Below are positions 30,416-39,503 of a stretch of 64,000 nt of DNA, piece after piece. The stretch's first letter is position 1. The number at the start of each line of letters is the position of its first letter. The notes under the pieces were generated by a model. That model was not told where the DNA came from. It worked only from the letters and a program-made list of their open reading frames with translations, and did no database searches. The translations under genes and the position numbers were made by a program. The stretch is taken from the NCBI GenBank assembly GCA_963717745.1, contig CAVQXJ010000004.1, positions 1 through 64,000 on the forward strand, in the 5' to 3' direction. Source of the DNA: JACCXG01 sp963717745 (GTDB lineage: Bacteria > Acidobacteriota > Vicinamibacteria > Vicinamibacterales > 2-12-FULL-66-21).

Positions 30416-31627
30416 TCACACCCGCTCGATCACCACCGCAATCCCCTGCCCCACCCCGATGCACATCGTGCAGAGCGCGTAGTGCCCGCCGGTGCGGCCG
30501 AGGTGATACATCGCCGTCGTCACCAGCCGGGCGCCGCTGGCGCCGAGGGGATGGCCGATGGCAATCGCGCCGCCCGACGGATTCACGTGCGCCGCGTCGT
30601 CCGGGACGCCGAGGTCGCGCAGCACCGCCAGCGCCTGGGCCGCGAAGGCCTCGTTCAGCTCGATCACGTCCAGCTGCTGGATTGACAGGCCGGCGCGCGA
30701 GAGCACCTTGCGGGCCGCCGGGACGGGGCCGATCCCCATCACCCGCGGCGCCACTCCGGCGACCGCGCCCGCCACATAGCGAGCGCGCGGGGTCAGACCG
30801 TGGGCCTTGACCGCCACCTCGGAGGCCAGCAATACCGCACACGCGCCATCGTTGATGCCCGAGGCGTTGCCGGCGGTCACGGTGCCGTCGGGCTTCACGA
30901 TCGGCTTCAGCCTGGCCAGCGCGTCGACGGTGGTGTCCGGCCGCGGATGCTCGTCGGCCGCGACCACGACCGAGCCTTTGCGTCCCGCGATGGTCACCGG
31001 CGCGATTTCCTCGGCCAGCCGGCCAGCCCCCATCGCTGCCCCGGCGCGCTGCTGGCTTCGCGCAGCGAAGGCGTCCTGATCTTCGCGCGAGATCCGCCAC
31101 TCGGCCGCCACGTGCTCGGCGGTCTCGGACATCGAATGCGTCCCGTACAACTGCTCCATCCGCGGGTTCACGAACCGCCAGCCCAGCGTGGTGTCCTCGA
31201 GCGCGATCCCCCGCGCGAACGCCGCGTCGGCCTTGTTCATCACGAACGGAGCGCGCGACATGCTCTCGACCCCGCCAGCGATCACCAGATCCATCTCGCC
31301 GGCGCCGATCGCCCGGGCAGCCGTGGCGACCGCATCCATGCTCGATCCGCACAGCCGGTTCACGGTCGATCCGGGAACGACTTCCGGAAACCCGGCCAGC
31401 AGCAGCGCCATCCGTCCGACGTTGCGATTGTCCTCCCCCGCCTGGTTCGCGCAACCGTAGATCACGTCGTCCAGGCGCTGCCAGTCCACACCGCGGTTCC
31501 GCTCCTGCAGCGCGCGCAACGGCAGGGCGGCGAGGTCATCCGTACGGACGGAGGCGAGCGCGCCGCCGTAACGGCCAAAAGGTGTACGGATCGCGTCGCA
31601 GAGGTAGACCGCCCGGCCGTCGCTCAT
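30416..31627 (-). CDS. Acetyl-CoA acyltransferase / 3-oxoadipyl-CoA thiolase-like
   Basis: Degradative thiolase of 403 residues. Catalytic residues are Cys93 in NRLCGSSMDA, His359 in GGAIAIGHPLG and Cys389 in CTMCIGVG. MNKADAAFARGIALEDTTLG and the overall length resemble PcaF/PaaJ 3-oxoadipyl-CoA thiolases. It could perform the last step of the beta-ketoadipate pathway whose earlier genes lie at 13.8-17.8 kb, or act in general beta-oxidation. pcaI and pcaJ are not in the window. It is divergent from the cytochrome gene at 31667, with only 39 bp between start codons. Confidence 0.85.
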   Translation of the reverse strand: MSDGRAVYLCDAIRTPFGRYGGALASVRTDDLAALPLRALQERNRGVDWQRLDDVIYGCANQAGEDNRNVGRMALLLAGFPEVVPGSTVNRLCGSSMDAVATAARAIGAGEMDLVIAGGVESMSRAPFVMNKADAAFARGIALEDTTLGWRFVNPRMEQLYGTHSMSETAEHVAAEWRISREDQDAFAARSQQRAGAAMGAGRLAEEIAPVTIAGRKGSVVVAADEHPRPDTTVDALARLKPIVKPDGTVTAGNASGINDGACAVLLASEVAVKAHGLTPRARYVAGAVAGVAPRVMGIGPVPAARKVLSRAGLSIQQLDVIELNEAFAAQALAVLRDLGVPDDAAHVNPSGGAIAIGHPLGASGARLVTTAMYHLGRTGGHYALCTMCIGVGQGIAVVIERV

Positions 31628-31666
31628 GGGGCGGATATCGTACACTTTCCAGGAAGAGGACCAAGG
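31628..31666. promoter_or_regulatory. 39-bp divergent start-to-start spacer
   Basis: Separates the thiolase (minus) from the cytochrome-HhH gene (plus). AGGAAGAGGACCAAGG supplies the plus-strand ribosome-binding site. A TACACT hexamer on the plus strand is the only -10-like word. At least one promoter must lie inside a coding region. Confidence 0.3.
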
Positions 31667-32179
31667 ATGCCCCCGATCATCTATCGAACATTCCGCGCCC
31701 TCGGCACGCTGGTGCTGTCGGCGATCATCTCGGCGCTGCTCGTGGCGGCGCTCAATGCCGTCAGCCAGGATGCCCAGAAGCCCGACCTCAAATCTCCAGA
31801 AGACCTCAAGGCCGAGGAGACGTTCACGCGCAACTGCGTGAAGTGCCACCCAGCCGACCGGATCAACGGCACGCGCCGCACCCGCACGCAGTGGGAAGAG
31901 GTGATGACGACGATGCAGACCGCGCGAGGGGCGGTGATCACGGACGAGGACTGGGACGTGATCCAGAACTACCTCGTGAAGCAGCATGGCCGCGTCAACG
32001 TGAACCGTGCCACTATCGACGACCTCGTCGAAGTGCTGGGCATCACCTCGGAAACGGCCGATGCGATCGTGAAGTACCGCAAGGAACACGGCAACTTCGA
32101 GGACTACGACGGGTTCGCGAAAGTGCCGGGGCTCGATCTCGAGCAGCTGGAAAAGAAGCGCGACGCGATCTCGTTCTGA
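31667..32179 (+). CDS. Exported monoheme cytochrome c fused to a helix-hairpin-helix domain
   Basis: 170 residues. A signal or anchor helix (TLVLSAIISALLVAALNAV) is followed by a short cytochrome domain with NCVKCHPADRINGTRRT, then a ComEA-type HhH motif (NVNRATIDDLVEVLGITSET and KYRKEHGNFEDYDGFAKVPG). HhH domains of this kind bind DNA or act as protein-docking modules. It is first in a three-gene cluster with a diheme cytochrome and a quinoprotein, so an electron-transfer or scaffold role is more likely than DNA binding. A good ribosome-binding site precedes the ATG. Confidence 0.8.
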   Translation: MPPIIYRTFRALGTLVLSAIISALLVAALNAVSQDAQKPDLKSPEDLKAEETFTRNCVKCHPADRINGTRRTRTQWEEVMTTMQTARGAVITDEDWDVIQNYLVKQHGRVNVNRATIDDLVEVLGITSETADAIVKYRKEHGNFEDYDGFAKVPGLDLEQLEKKRDAISF

Positions 32180-32199
32180 TCGCTGACTCCGAGGCAACC

Positions 32200-33096
32200 A
32201 TGCGTCATGTGTGGAAGACGGCGGCGGGCGCTGTCGTCTTGACCGCCACCGCGGTCATCGGTTCGTCCGGACAGACCCCGCAGGGCGGGCCGGCCCCGGC
32301 GCCCCCGGCGGGGCGGGGACAGCCACCTGCCGGGCCGCGGCCCAATGTCGGCGCAGCCGATCGTCATCGGGTCGAGCCGGCGGCGGCCGATCGGGGCCGC
32401 AAGATCTACGCGGTCGAGTGCGTCACGTGCCACGGCCCGAGCGCGCGCGGCACCGAGCGCGGCGCCAACCTGGTTCGTTCGCCGATCGTGCTTCGCGATC
32501 GGTACGGCAACTCGATCGGACCGGTGCTCAAGAACAATCACCCGATGCAGACCGCGCCCTCGAGCGCGAGCCTGACCGATGCGCAGATCACCGACCTCTC
32601 ACACTTCATCTGGCAGCGGATCAACGACACCTTGCGTGGATCGCCGGTGTTCGAGCCCGGCGACGTGCTGGTCGGCGATGCCAAAGCCGGGGAGGCCTTC
32701 TTCAACGGCGAGGGGCGCTGCACCACGTGCCACTCGGTGACCGGCGATCTCGCCGGTTACGGCAAGCGCTTTCCACCGCTCGAGATTCAACACCGCTTCG
32801 TGTTCCCCAATACCGCCGGCGGGCGTGGACGCGGCCGGGCCGCCGGGCCGTCACGCCAGCAGGTCACCGTTACGGTCACGCTGCCCGATGGCACCACCGT
32901 GTCCGGTCCCCTGGTGAGCCTGGACGACTTCCACGTCGCGCTGCGGACCCAGACCGGTGAGTACCGCTCCTGGACCCGCACGCCGGCGATGAAGATCGTG
33001 AAGAGCGATCCGCTCGCCGCGCACGTGGAACTGCTCGACCGCCTGACCGACAAGGCGATGCACGATGTGGTGGCGTACTTGGAGACGGTGAAATGA
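32200..33096 (+). CDS. Exported diheme cytochrome c
   Basis: 298-residue periplasmic electron carrier. A signal peptide (MRHVWKTAAGAVVLTATAV) and a Pro/Gly linker precede two heme sites, CVTCH (in VECVTCHGPSARGTE) and CTTCH (in GRCTTCHSVTGD). The last third (TVTVTLPDGTTVSGPLVSLD) is a beta-rich add-on. The stop codon overlaps the ATG of the quinoprotein downstream (ATGA), so it is almost certainly the electron acceptor of that enzyme. Confidence 0.88.
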   Translation: MRHVWKTAAGAVVLTATAVIGSSGQTPQGGPAPAPPAGRGQPPAGPRPNVGAADRHRVEPAAADRGRKIYAVECVTCHGPSARGTERGANLVRSPIVLRDRYGNSIGPVLKNNHPMQTAPSSASLTDAQITDLSHFIWQRINDTLRGSPVFEPGDVLVGDAKAGEAFFNGEGRCTTCHSVTGDLAGYGKRFPPLEIQHRFVFPNTAGGRGRGRAAGPSRQQVTVTVTLPDGTTVSGPLVSLDDFHVALRTQTGEYRSWTRTPAMKIVKSDPLAAHVELLDRLTDKAMHDVVAYLETVK

Positions 33097-34709
33097 GACA
33101 GACTCCTTCGTTGACCTGGCGCGTCTGCGCTGCATCGATCGCGCTCGCCGTGCTGGCGCTCAGCCCTGCGCTCTTGTCTCAGAGCCGCGTCACCAACGCC
33201 AAACTCCTGAAGCCCGGCACCGACAGCTGGCCGACCTTCAACGGCGACTACACCGGCCGCCGTTTCAGCACTCTGACCAAGATCACCAGCGCCAACGTCC
33301 ATCAGCTCAGCCTGGGATGGATGTTCCGCGTGAACACCGGCGGTGGCGGCGGCGCCAGCATCAAGAGCACGCCGCTGATGGTGGACGGCGTCCTCTACTT
33401 CACCGTTCCCGATCACGTGTGGGCGGTCGACGCACGGACCGGCCGCGAGATCTGGCACTACCAGTGGCAGACCACCGGCGGCAATCACCTGGGCAATCGC
33501 GGCGTGGCGATCTACGAGGATTGGCTGTACGTCGAGACACCCGACTGTTACCTGATCTCGCTGAACGTCAAGGACGGCAAGGAGCGGTGGCGCAAGCAGA
33601 TCTGCGACATCGATCGCTTCTACTACGCCTCGGCCGCGCCGACCATCGTCAAGGATCACCTGATCGTCGGTGTCAGCGGCGACGACTTCGACGTCCCCGG
33701 GTACATCCAGTCACATCATCCCGAGAGCGGCGAAGTGCAGTGGCGCTTCTACACCGTGCCCCAGAAGAAGGGCGATCCCGGCATGGAGACCTGGCCGAAC
33801 GAGGAGATGGCGAAGCATGGCGGCGGCATGACCTGGCAGCCGGTCACCTACGACCCGGAGCTGAACTACGTGTTCGTCACGACCGGCAATCCGCAGCCGG
33901 TCATCGCCCACAAGAATCGCGCGGGCGACAACCTGTTCACCGGCTCGATCGTGGCGGTCAACGCCGACACCGGCAAGATGGTCTGGCACTTCCAGTCGTC
34001 GCCGCACGATACGCACGACTGGGACTCCACCCAGACCGCCGTGCTGATCGACGACGAGGTCAACGGGCAGAAGCGAAAGCTGATCGCGCAGGCGGCCCGC
34101 AACGGCCATTACTTCCTGCTCGACCGCGCCACCGGCAAGGCCATCGTGTCGTCCGAGTATGTGAAGACCAACTGGTGGAACGGCTACGACAAGCGAGGCC
34201 AGCCGATTCCCCGCGAGGACAAGATGCCGCAGATCCCCGGCGCGCTGGTCTCGCCCAATCAGGGCGGCGCGACCAACTGGCAGTCACCGAGCTTCAGCCC
34301 CGCGACCGGCCTCTTCTATGTCAGCGCGGCGCGCGCCTACAGCATCTATTACATCTACGACCCCAGCGAGAACCCGATGGGCTGGGGCGGCACCGATCGC
34401 GGCGGCTGGTCCGAGTCGGTGGTCCAGGCCATCGACTACAAGACCGGCAAGATCAAGTGGAGCCACAAGTGGGAAGGCAGCGCCCGGACCGGCGTCGTCA
34501 GCACGGCCGGCAACGTCCTGTTCGCCGGCGGCCCGTCCAACGATCTCGTCGCGCTCGATGCCACGACCGGGCAGGCACTGTGGCACTCGATCCTCAACAC
34601 GTCGATCAGCAACGGACCGATCACCTACGAGCTCGACGGCCGCCAGTACGTCGTCGCGGCGGCCGGGGATACGCTGTGGACGTTCGTGATGAATACCCCC
34701 GCGAAGTGA
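33093..34709 (+). CDS. PQQ-dependent alcohol-dehydrogenase-like quinoprotein
   Basis: 538-residue exported eight-bladed propeller. After a signal peptide come repeated tryptophan-docking blades (VDARTGREIWHYQWQTTGG, LNVKDGKERWRKQ, VNADTGKMVWHFQ, IDYKTGKIKWSHKWEG, ALDATTGQALWHS). The metal/catalytic region is HDTHDWDSTQTAVL. The adjacent-cysteine disulfide ring of classical methanol and ethanol dehydrogenases is not seen; only DCYLIS is present at that place. It lacks a heme of its own, in agreement with the translationally coupled diheme cytochrome upstream. Substrate probably a small alcohol or polyol. Confidence 0.87.
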   Translation: MRQTPSLTWRVCAASIALAVLALSPALLSQSRVTNAKLLKPGTDSWPTFNGDYTGRRFSTLTKITSANVHQLSLGWMFRVNTGGGGGASIKSTPLMVDGVLYFTVPDHVWAVDARTGREIWHYQWQTTGGNHLGNRGVAIYEDWLYVETPDCYLISLNVKDGKERWRKQICDIDRFYYASAAPTIVKDHLIVGVSGDDFDVPGYIQSHHPESGEVQWRFYTVPQKKGDPGMETWPNEEMAKHGGGMTWQPVTYDPELNYVFVTTGNPQPVIAHKNRAGDNLFTGSIVAVNADTGKMVWHFQSSPHDTHDWDSTQTAVLIDDEVNGQKRKLIAQAARNGHYFLLDRATGKAIVSSEYVKTNWWNGYDKRGQPIPREDKMPQIPGALVSPNQGGATNWQSPSFSPATGLFYVSAARAYSIYYIYDPSENPMGWGGTDRGGWSESVVQAIDYKTGKIKWSHKWEGSARTGVVSTAGNVLFAGGPSNDLVALDATTGQALWHSILNTSISNGPITYELDGRQYVVAAAGDTLWTFVMNTPAK

Positions 34710-34754
34710 TCACCCTGCTGCTTTGATGGGCCACCGGGGCAATTCGCGGGCCTG

Positions 34755-34836
34755 TTTTTACAGGAGGGCCAGGAGGTCAGGAGGACGATCAAAACCAAAA
34801 TAGGTTTTCTCCTGAACTCCTGGCCCTCCTGTAAAA
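34755..34836. repeat. Inverted-repeat element B2 (CAGGAGG type)
   Basis: TTTTACAGGAGGGCCAGGAG pairs with CTCCTGGCCCTCCTGTAAAA, and the arms continue inward with few mismatches around AAAACCAAAATAGGTTTT. The T-run precedes and the A-run follows the hairpin on the plus strand, the reverse of an intrinsic terminator. Confidence 0.9.
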
Positions 34837-34900
34837 TTCACCGGCCGGCGAGCCGCCCGAGTGCGTCACCAAGCAGCACGCAGCCGCACAAACAGAGACT

Positions 34901-35719
34901 ATGAAGTACGCCATCTGCAACGAGCTGTTCGAGAACTGGCCCTTCGACAAGGTCTGCGAGTACGTGAAGAGCGTCGGCTACGACGGGTTGGAGGTGGCGC
35001 CGTTCACGCTGGCGCCGCGGATCACCGACGTCAGTCAGGCGCAGCGCGCGCAGCTGCGGCGCGAGGCGGAGGCGGCCGGCGTGACGATCATCGGCCTGCA
35101 CTGGCTGCTGGCCGGAACCGACGGCTTCTATCTCACGTCGCCCGACGCCGCCGTGCGCGAGCGGACCGCCCGGTATCTCGTCGACCTGGCGGACGCCACG
35201 CGGGATCTCGGCGGCGATCTGATGGTGTTCGGGTCGCCGAAGCAGCGGTCGCTTCTCGCCGGCGTCGAATGGCAGCAGGCGTTCGACTACGCGACCGACA
35301 CCTTCCGGCGCGCCATGCCGGGCATCGCCGCCGCCGGCGTGTCCCTGTGCATGGAGCCGCTCGGACCGTCGGAGACCGACTTCATCAACACCGCCGAGGA
35401 GGGCGTGCGGTTGATCGACGCGGTCAGCCATCCCAACTGCGTGCTGCACCTCGACGTGAAGGCCATGTCGAGCGAGCCGACGCCGATCCCCGACATCATC
35501 CGGCAATACGCGCCGCGCACCGGGCACTTCCACGCCAACGATCCCAACCGCCGCGGCCCCGGCTTCGGCGATCAGGACTTCGTGCCGATCTTCCGCGCGC
35601 TGAAAGACTCCGGGTACGACAAGTGGGTGTCCGTCGAAGTCTTCGACTACACCCCCGACCCGGAAACGATCACCAGCGGCAGCGTGGAATACATGCGCGC
35701 GTGCGAGAGCAAGATATAG
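34901..35719 (+). CDS. TIM-barrel sugar phosphate isomerase/epimerase
   Basis: 272-residue xylose-isomerase-like barrel. Likely metal ligands are Glu in LCMEPLGPSE, Asp in VLHLDVKAMS, His in GHFHANDPNRRG and Glu in VSVEVFDYTP, the E-D-H-E set of the tagatose/psicose 3-epimerase group. No signal peptide. It is convergent with a second member of the same superfamily (35917-36774). It may interconvert ketoses in the sugar pathway that includes rhaA nearby; the exact substrate is unknown. Confidence 0.82.
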   Translation: MKYAICNELFENWPFDKVCEYVKSVGYDGLEVAPFTLAPRITDVSQAQRAQLRREAEAAGVTIIGLHWLLAGTDGFYLTSPDAAVRERTARYLVDLADATRDLGGDLMVFGSPKQRSLLAGVEWQQAFDYATDTFRRAMPGIAAAGVSLCMEPLGPSETDFINTAEEGVRLIDAVSHPNCVLHLDVKAMSSEPTPIPDIIRQYAPRTGHFHANDPNRRGPGFGDQDFVPIFRALKDSGYDKWVSVEVFDYTPDPETITSGSVEYMRACESKI

Positions 35720-35774
35720 CGACGCTCGGGGATCCCGCTATCCGAGCGTTCGGGTTATTCGACGGCCGGTGGGA

Positions 35775-35850
35775 TTTACAGGAGGGCCAGGAGGTCAGGA
35801 GGAATTCATTTGAAGAAAAAACTCCTGATCTCCTGGCCCTCCTGTTAAAA
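35775..35850. repeat. Inverted-repeat element B3 (CAGGAGG type)
   Basis: TTTACAGGAGGGCCAGGAGG faces TCTCCTGGCCCTCCTGTTAAA around an AT-rich centre. It lies between convergent genes. The outer 18 bp are almost identical to B2 and B4. Confidence 0.9.
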
Positions 35851-35916
35851 AAGCGCGGCGAAGAACCCCGGTCGCGACTCCAAGCAGCAAGACGCAGGCG
35901 CCCCGAGGGGCGGCTG

Positions 35917-36774
35917 TCAGCCGGCGAGCGTCTTCAGGTTGCGCCCGCAGATCGTGCTGGCTTCGAACTTGTCGCCGTTCGGGCCGGTCCAATGGGTCTC
36001 GAGGCTGATCCAGCCGTCATAGCCGTCGCGCCGTAAGGCGGCGACCTGGCCGCGCCAGTCGATGCCCATTTCCCCGACTGGTCCCCACTCCGGCCGGTGA
36101 TCCTTCACGAAGCAGTCCTTCGCGTGGACGTGGCCGATCCGGCTGGCATCGACCGCCTCATAGCCCTTGGGAAACGGCACCTCGCCGAGGATCGATGCGT
36201 TGGCCGGGTCCCACACCAGCTGCAGCGCCGGATGATCCAGCCTGGCGAGCAGGCGTGACGCTTCGTCGCCCGTCCCAACGTTGCACGCATGCTCGTTCTC
36301 GAGGCCGATGACGATGCCGCGGCGGTCGGCCTCGTCCGCGAGGGCGAGCAGGGCTTCGGCGAGACGGTCGTAGGTCCGGTCGGGGTCAGTGGTGCGCCAG
36401 TACGAGAAGACGCGGATGATCGGCGCACCGAGCCGCTCGGCGATCTCGAACGCCCGCGCGGTCAGCCGCGGCTGATCCTCGAACGTGTGCGGAGAACCGA
36501 AGACGTCGTGCTGCACGCGGCTGTCGAGCGGCGGCGAGTCCGGCAGCACGCATTTGAGCAGCGGCGAGGCCAGCCCCACCACCGTCATGCCGCGGGCCTC
36601 GACCGTGGCGCGCACCTGATCCACTTCCTCGTCCGAGAGGTCGATCATGTTGCGGCCGCCGACGACCCGCAGCTCGGCGCCGGTCATCCCCACCGCCGCC
36701 ATGCCGGTCAGCGCGGCGTCCAGATCCTTCGGTGAGAACTCGTCGGTGATTGCAGCGATGCGAAATGCGCTCAT
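35917..36774 (-). CDS. TIM-barrel sugar phosphate isomerase/epimerase
   Basis: 285 residues, xylose-isomerase-like barrel beginning FRIAAITDEFSPKDLDAAL. Candidate metal ligands are Glu in VIGLENEHAC, Asp in LVWDPANAS, His in GHVHAKDCF and Glu in WISLETHW. Its ATG overlaps the stop codon of the MFS gene upstream (ATGA), so transporter and isomerase are coupled and probably serve the same sugar. It is only distantly similar to the barrel at 34901. Confidence 0.85.
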   Translation of the reverse strand: MSAFRIAAITDEFSPKDLDAALTGMAAVGMTGAELRVVGGRNMIDLSDEEVDQVRATVEARGMTVVGLASPLLKCVLPDSPPLDSRVQHDVFGSPHTFEDQPRLTARAFEIAERLGAPIIRVFSYWRTTDPDRTYDRLAEALLALADEADRRGIVIGLENEHACNVGTGDEASRLLARLDHPALQLVWDPANASILGEVPFPKGYEAVDASRIGHVHAKDCFVKDHRPEWGPVGEMGIDWRGQVAALRRDGYDGWISLETHWTGPNGDKFEASTICGRNLKTLAG

Positions 36775-38114
36775 TCGGGTAGCGGCCGTCCTTTCGTCTC
36801 GGGCATGAACGGCACGGTCGCCAGCCCGATCAGGAACACCAGACACATCGTGACGCCGGCATACCGCATCGGCTCGGGGTACCCGACGTAGACGCGGCTG
36901 GTGAGCAGGCCGAGCGCCAGCGGACCACTCGCGGCCACGAACCGTCCGACGTTGTAGCAGAAGGACGTGCCGGTGCTGCGCAGGCGGGTCGGGAAGAGCT
37001 CCGGCAGGTAAATCGCGTAGCCGCCGAACAGCGACAGCTGGCAGAACCCCATCAGCGGGATCATCCAGAAGATGTCGGTGAAGTCGTCCAGGTTCCAGAA
37101 GGTGTAGGCCGTCGAGAGCATCGCCGCGACGAACGCGATCGCGAACGCCTTCCTGCGGCCGATGCGTTGGGTCACGTGCGTGAACGCGTAGATGCCGAAG
37201 AACGCGCCGGCGTTCTGCAGCAGCGAGGTCATGCCAATCCAGAACGTCACGTCGCCCGGCGGCATGTTCGTGCGCTCCAGCACCGAGCGGAAGAGATCGA
37301 AGCTGAAGAACCCGATGCCCCAGAGGCCGACGACGCCGGCGAACGCGAGCAGCATGCCGATGATGGCGTTATAGCGCCAACGCGGGTCGGAAAAGAGCTC
37401 GCCATAGGACCCGCGCTTCGCACCCGCCTTGGCCTCGCGCTGCCATCGCTCGGGCTCCTTGAGCTTCTTGAACACCACGATGCAGAGGAGGGCCGGGAGC
37501 GAGCCGAACAGGAACATCGCCCGCCACGCGCTGTCGATGTAGCCGGCCGTTTGCATCTGGCCGAGGATGATGCCGACCGTCGCCGCCATCATGTTGCCGA
37601 TCGCCGAGGAGGCCTGCAGCCAGCCGAGCGCATACGGACGCGCCCGGTCCGGCAGCGTTTCGGCCACCAGCGCCACGCCGACCGCGAACTGCCCGCCGAC
37701 GCCCAGGCCGGTGAGGAACCGGTAGAAGGAGAAGTCCCACACCCCGACCGAGAACACGCTCAACCCGGTGAACAGCGAGTAGAGGAGGATGGTGTAGACC
37801 ATCGTCTTCGCCCGGCCGATCCGGTCGCCGAGGATCCCGAAGTACACGCCGCCGGTGGCCCAGCCCATGATGAAGATCGTGGTGGCGTAGCCGGAGTACT
37901 CGGCAATCGTCGCCGGCGTCGCTCCCGGTCCGAGCAGCTCGGCAATCGCCGGACGCCGCGCCAGGTTGAACAGCTGCTGGTCCATCGTGTCGAACAGCCA
38001 GCCGAGCGAGGCGACGATCAGGACGAACCAGTGAGCGCGGGTGAGCTCGCGGTACCACGGACCGCCGGTGTCGGGGCCGGTCGCGGACGGTGCGTGAGGA
38101 GGAGGTGCAGGCAT
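36771..38114 (-). CDS. MFS transporter, sugar/organic acid:H+ symporter type
   Basis: 447-residue inner-membrane carrier with twelve helices. Features include FDTMDQQLFNLARRPAI in helix 1, the loop motif GDRIGRAKTMVY between helices 2 and 3, FYRFLTGLGVGGQFAVGVAL, and LPELFPTRLRSTGTSFCYN in the second half. The C-terminus PETKGRPLPE is the sugar-porter signature. Translationally coupled to an isomerase downstream, and rhaA lies 66 bp upstream on the same strand, so rhamnose or a related deoxysugar is a likely substrate. Confidence 0.87.
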   Translation of the reverse strand: MPAPPPHAPSATGPDTGGPWYRELTRAHWFVLIVASLGWLFDTMDQQLFNLARRPAIAELLGPGATPATIAEYSGYATTIFIMGWATGGVYFGILGDRIGRAKTMVYTILLYSLFTGLSVFSVGVWDFSFYRFLTGLGVGGQFAVGVALVAETLPDRARPYALGWLQASSAIGNMMAATVGIILGQMQTAGYIDSAWRAMFLFGSLPALLCIVVFKKLKEPERWQREAKAGAKRGSYGELFSDPRWRYNAIIGMLLAFAGVVGLWGIGFFSFDLFRSVLERTNMPPGDVTFWIGMTSLLQNAGAFFGIYAFTHVTQRIGRRKAFAIAFVAAMLSTAYTFWNLDDFTDIFWMIPLMGFCQLSLFGGYAIYLPELFPTRLRSTGTSFCYNVGRFVAASGPLALGLLTSRVYVGYPEPMRYAGVTMCLVFLIGLATVPFMPETKGRPLPE

Positions 38115-38127
38115 AGGGTGCTGTCGA

Positions 38128-38180
38128 TCAGGGATTCGGGATTCGGGACTAGGGATTTGTGATTAGGGATTAGGGATTGA
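38128..38180. repeat. Single-arm heptamer array F (GGGATTA type)
   Basis: Seven tandem degenerate 7-mers (GGGATTC, GGGATTC, GGGACTA, GGGATTT, GTGATTA, GGGATTA, GGGATTG) run up to the rhaA stop codon. TGATCA or CGATCA borders each end. Unlike the other elements there is no opposing arm. Confidence 0.8.
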
Positions 38181-39443
38181 TCACGCGCGCAACGCGAGCA
38201 CCCTCTGTTCGTAGCTCTGCACCTCGCGCAGCCACGCCGGTCCGACGGGCACGCCCGAGGATTCGCAATAGCGATCCCAGATCGCGCCGAACGGCAGCGT
38301 CTTGACTTCCTCGAGCAGGGCGAGACGGCCGGTGTAGTCGCCGTGCGCCTCGAGCGTCCGCAGCGCCGCCGTCGGCTCGAGCAGCGCCTTCAGCAACGCC
38401 TTGATCATATTGCGGGTGCCGATGGTCCAGGCCGCGACCCGGTTGATGCTGGCGTCGAAGTAGTCCAGCCCGATGTGCACGCGATCGAGGAACTGCCCTC
38501 GCACCAGCTCGAGCGCCACCGCCTCGAGCTCGTCGTTCAGGACCACGACGTGGTCGCTGTCCCAGCGGACGCCGCGGCTCACGTGCAGCAGCAGCTCTGG
38601 AAGGAACATCAGCACTGAGCTGATCTTGTCGGTGACGGTCTCGGTCGGGTGATAGTGGCCCGAATCCAGGGTCAGCAGTTTGCCCCGCGTCAGCGCGTAG
38701 CCGTAATAGAACTCGTGGGACCCGACGGTGTAGCTCTCGCAGCCGATGCCGAACAGCTTGCCCTCGACGGCGTCGCGGTTGTGCGCCCGGTCGATGTTCT
38801 CGTCGAAGATCGCGTCGAGCGACGCCAGCACCCGCTCCCGCGGACCGACCCGGTCGACCGGCGTGTCCTTCATGCCATCGGGAATCCAGAAGTTGGTGAT
38901 GCAGGTGTTCCCGAGCGCGTCGCCAATCGCGCCGCCGATGCGCCGGCAGGCGATGCCGTGGGCGATCCAGAACTCGCGGATCGCGGCATCCGCGTGCGAC
39001 AGGGTGAAGTTGTCGGCCGCATTGGGATGAGAGAAAAAGGTCGGATTGAAGTCCAGGCCGATGCCGAGCCGCCGCGCCCACTCGATCCAGCCGGAGAAGT
39101 GCTCGGGGCCGACGCGATCGCGATCGACCCGGCGGCCGTCGAAGTCGCCGTAGAACGCGTGCAGGTTGAAACGGTGCCGGCCGGGAATGAGCGAAAACGC
39201 CTTTTCGGCGTCGGACCGCAACTCGTCCGGTGTGCGGGCCTTGCCCGGGTAGTTCCCGGTCGCCGCCAGTCCGCCCCCAAGCCCGGTCCCCAACTGCTCG
39301 AACCCGCCGACGTCGTCACCCTGCCAGCAGTGCAGCGAGATCGGGATGCCGGCGAGCGCGCGCAGGGCACTCTCCACGTCGACACCATGTTCGGCGTAGC
39401 GGTCCTTGGCGGAATCGTAGGCGCGTTCGATCAGGTTGGGCAT
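38181..39443 (-). CDS. rhaA: L-rhamnose isomerase
   Basis: Converts L-rhamnose to L-rhamnulose. The 420-residue protein is collinear with E. coli RhaA. Shared blocks include LHCWQGDDVGGFE, ATGNYPGKART, IPGRHRFNLHAFYGDFD, GLDFNPTFFSHP, FTLSHADAAIREFWI, IPDGMKDTPVDR, LFGIGCESYTVGSHEFYYGY, LDSGHYHPTE, RWDSDHVVVLND and HIGLDYFDASINRVAAW, which contain the metal and substrate residues. Followed by an MFS transporter and a coupled sugar isomerase on the same strand. No rhamnulokinase or aldolase in the window. Confidence 0.95.
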   Translation of the reverse strand: MPNLIERAYDSAKDRYAEHGVDVESALRALAGIPISLHCWQGDDVGGFEQLGTGLGGGLAATGNYPGKARTPDELRSDAEKAFSLIPGRHRFNLHAFYGDFDGRRVDRDRVGPEHFSGWIEWARRLGIGLDFNPTFFSHPNAADNFTLSHADAAIREFWIAHGIACRRIGGAIGDALGNTCITNFWIPDGMKDTPVDRVGPRERVLASLDAIFDENIDRAHNRDAVEGKLFGIGCESYTVGSHEFYYGYALTRGKLLTLDSGHYHPTETVTDKISSVLMFLPELLLHVSRGVRWDSDHVVVLNDELEAVALELVRGQFLDRVHIGLDYFDASINRVAAWTIGTRNMIKALLKALLEPTAALRTLEAHGDYTGRLALLEEVKTLPFGAIWDRYCESSGVPVGPAWLREVQSYEQRVLALRA

Positions 39444-39503
39444 CGGTATCTTGTGGGAAAAGCGGCCACAGCATATATCAGCCGTATGCCCGCGCAGTCT
39501 CCA

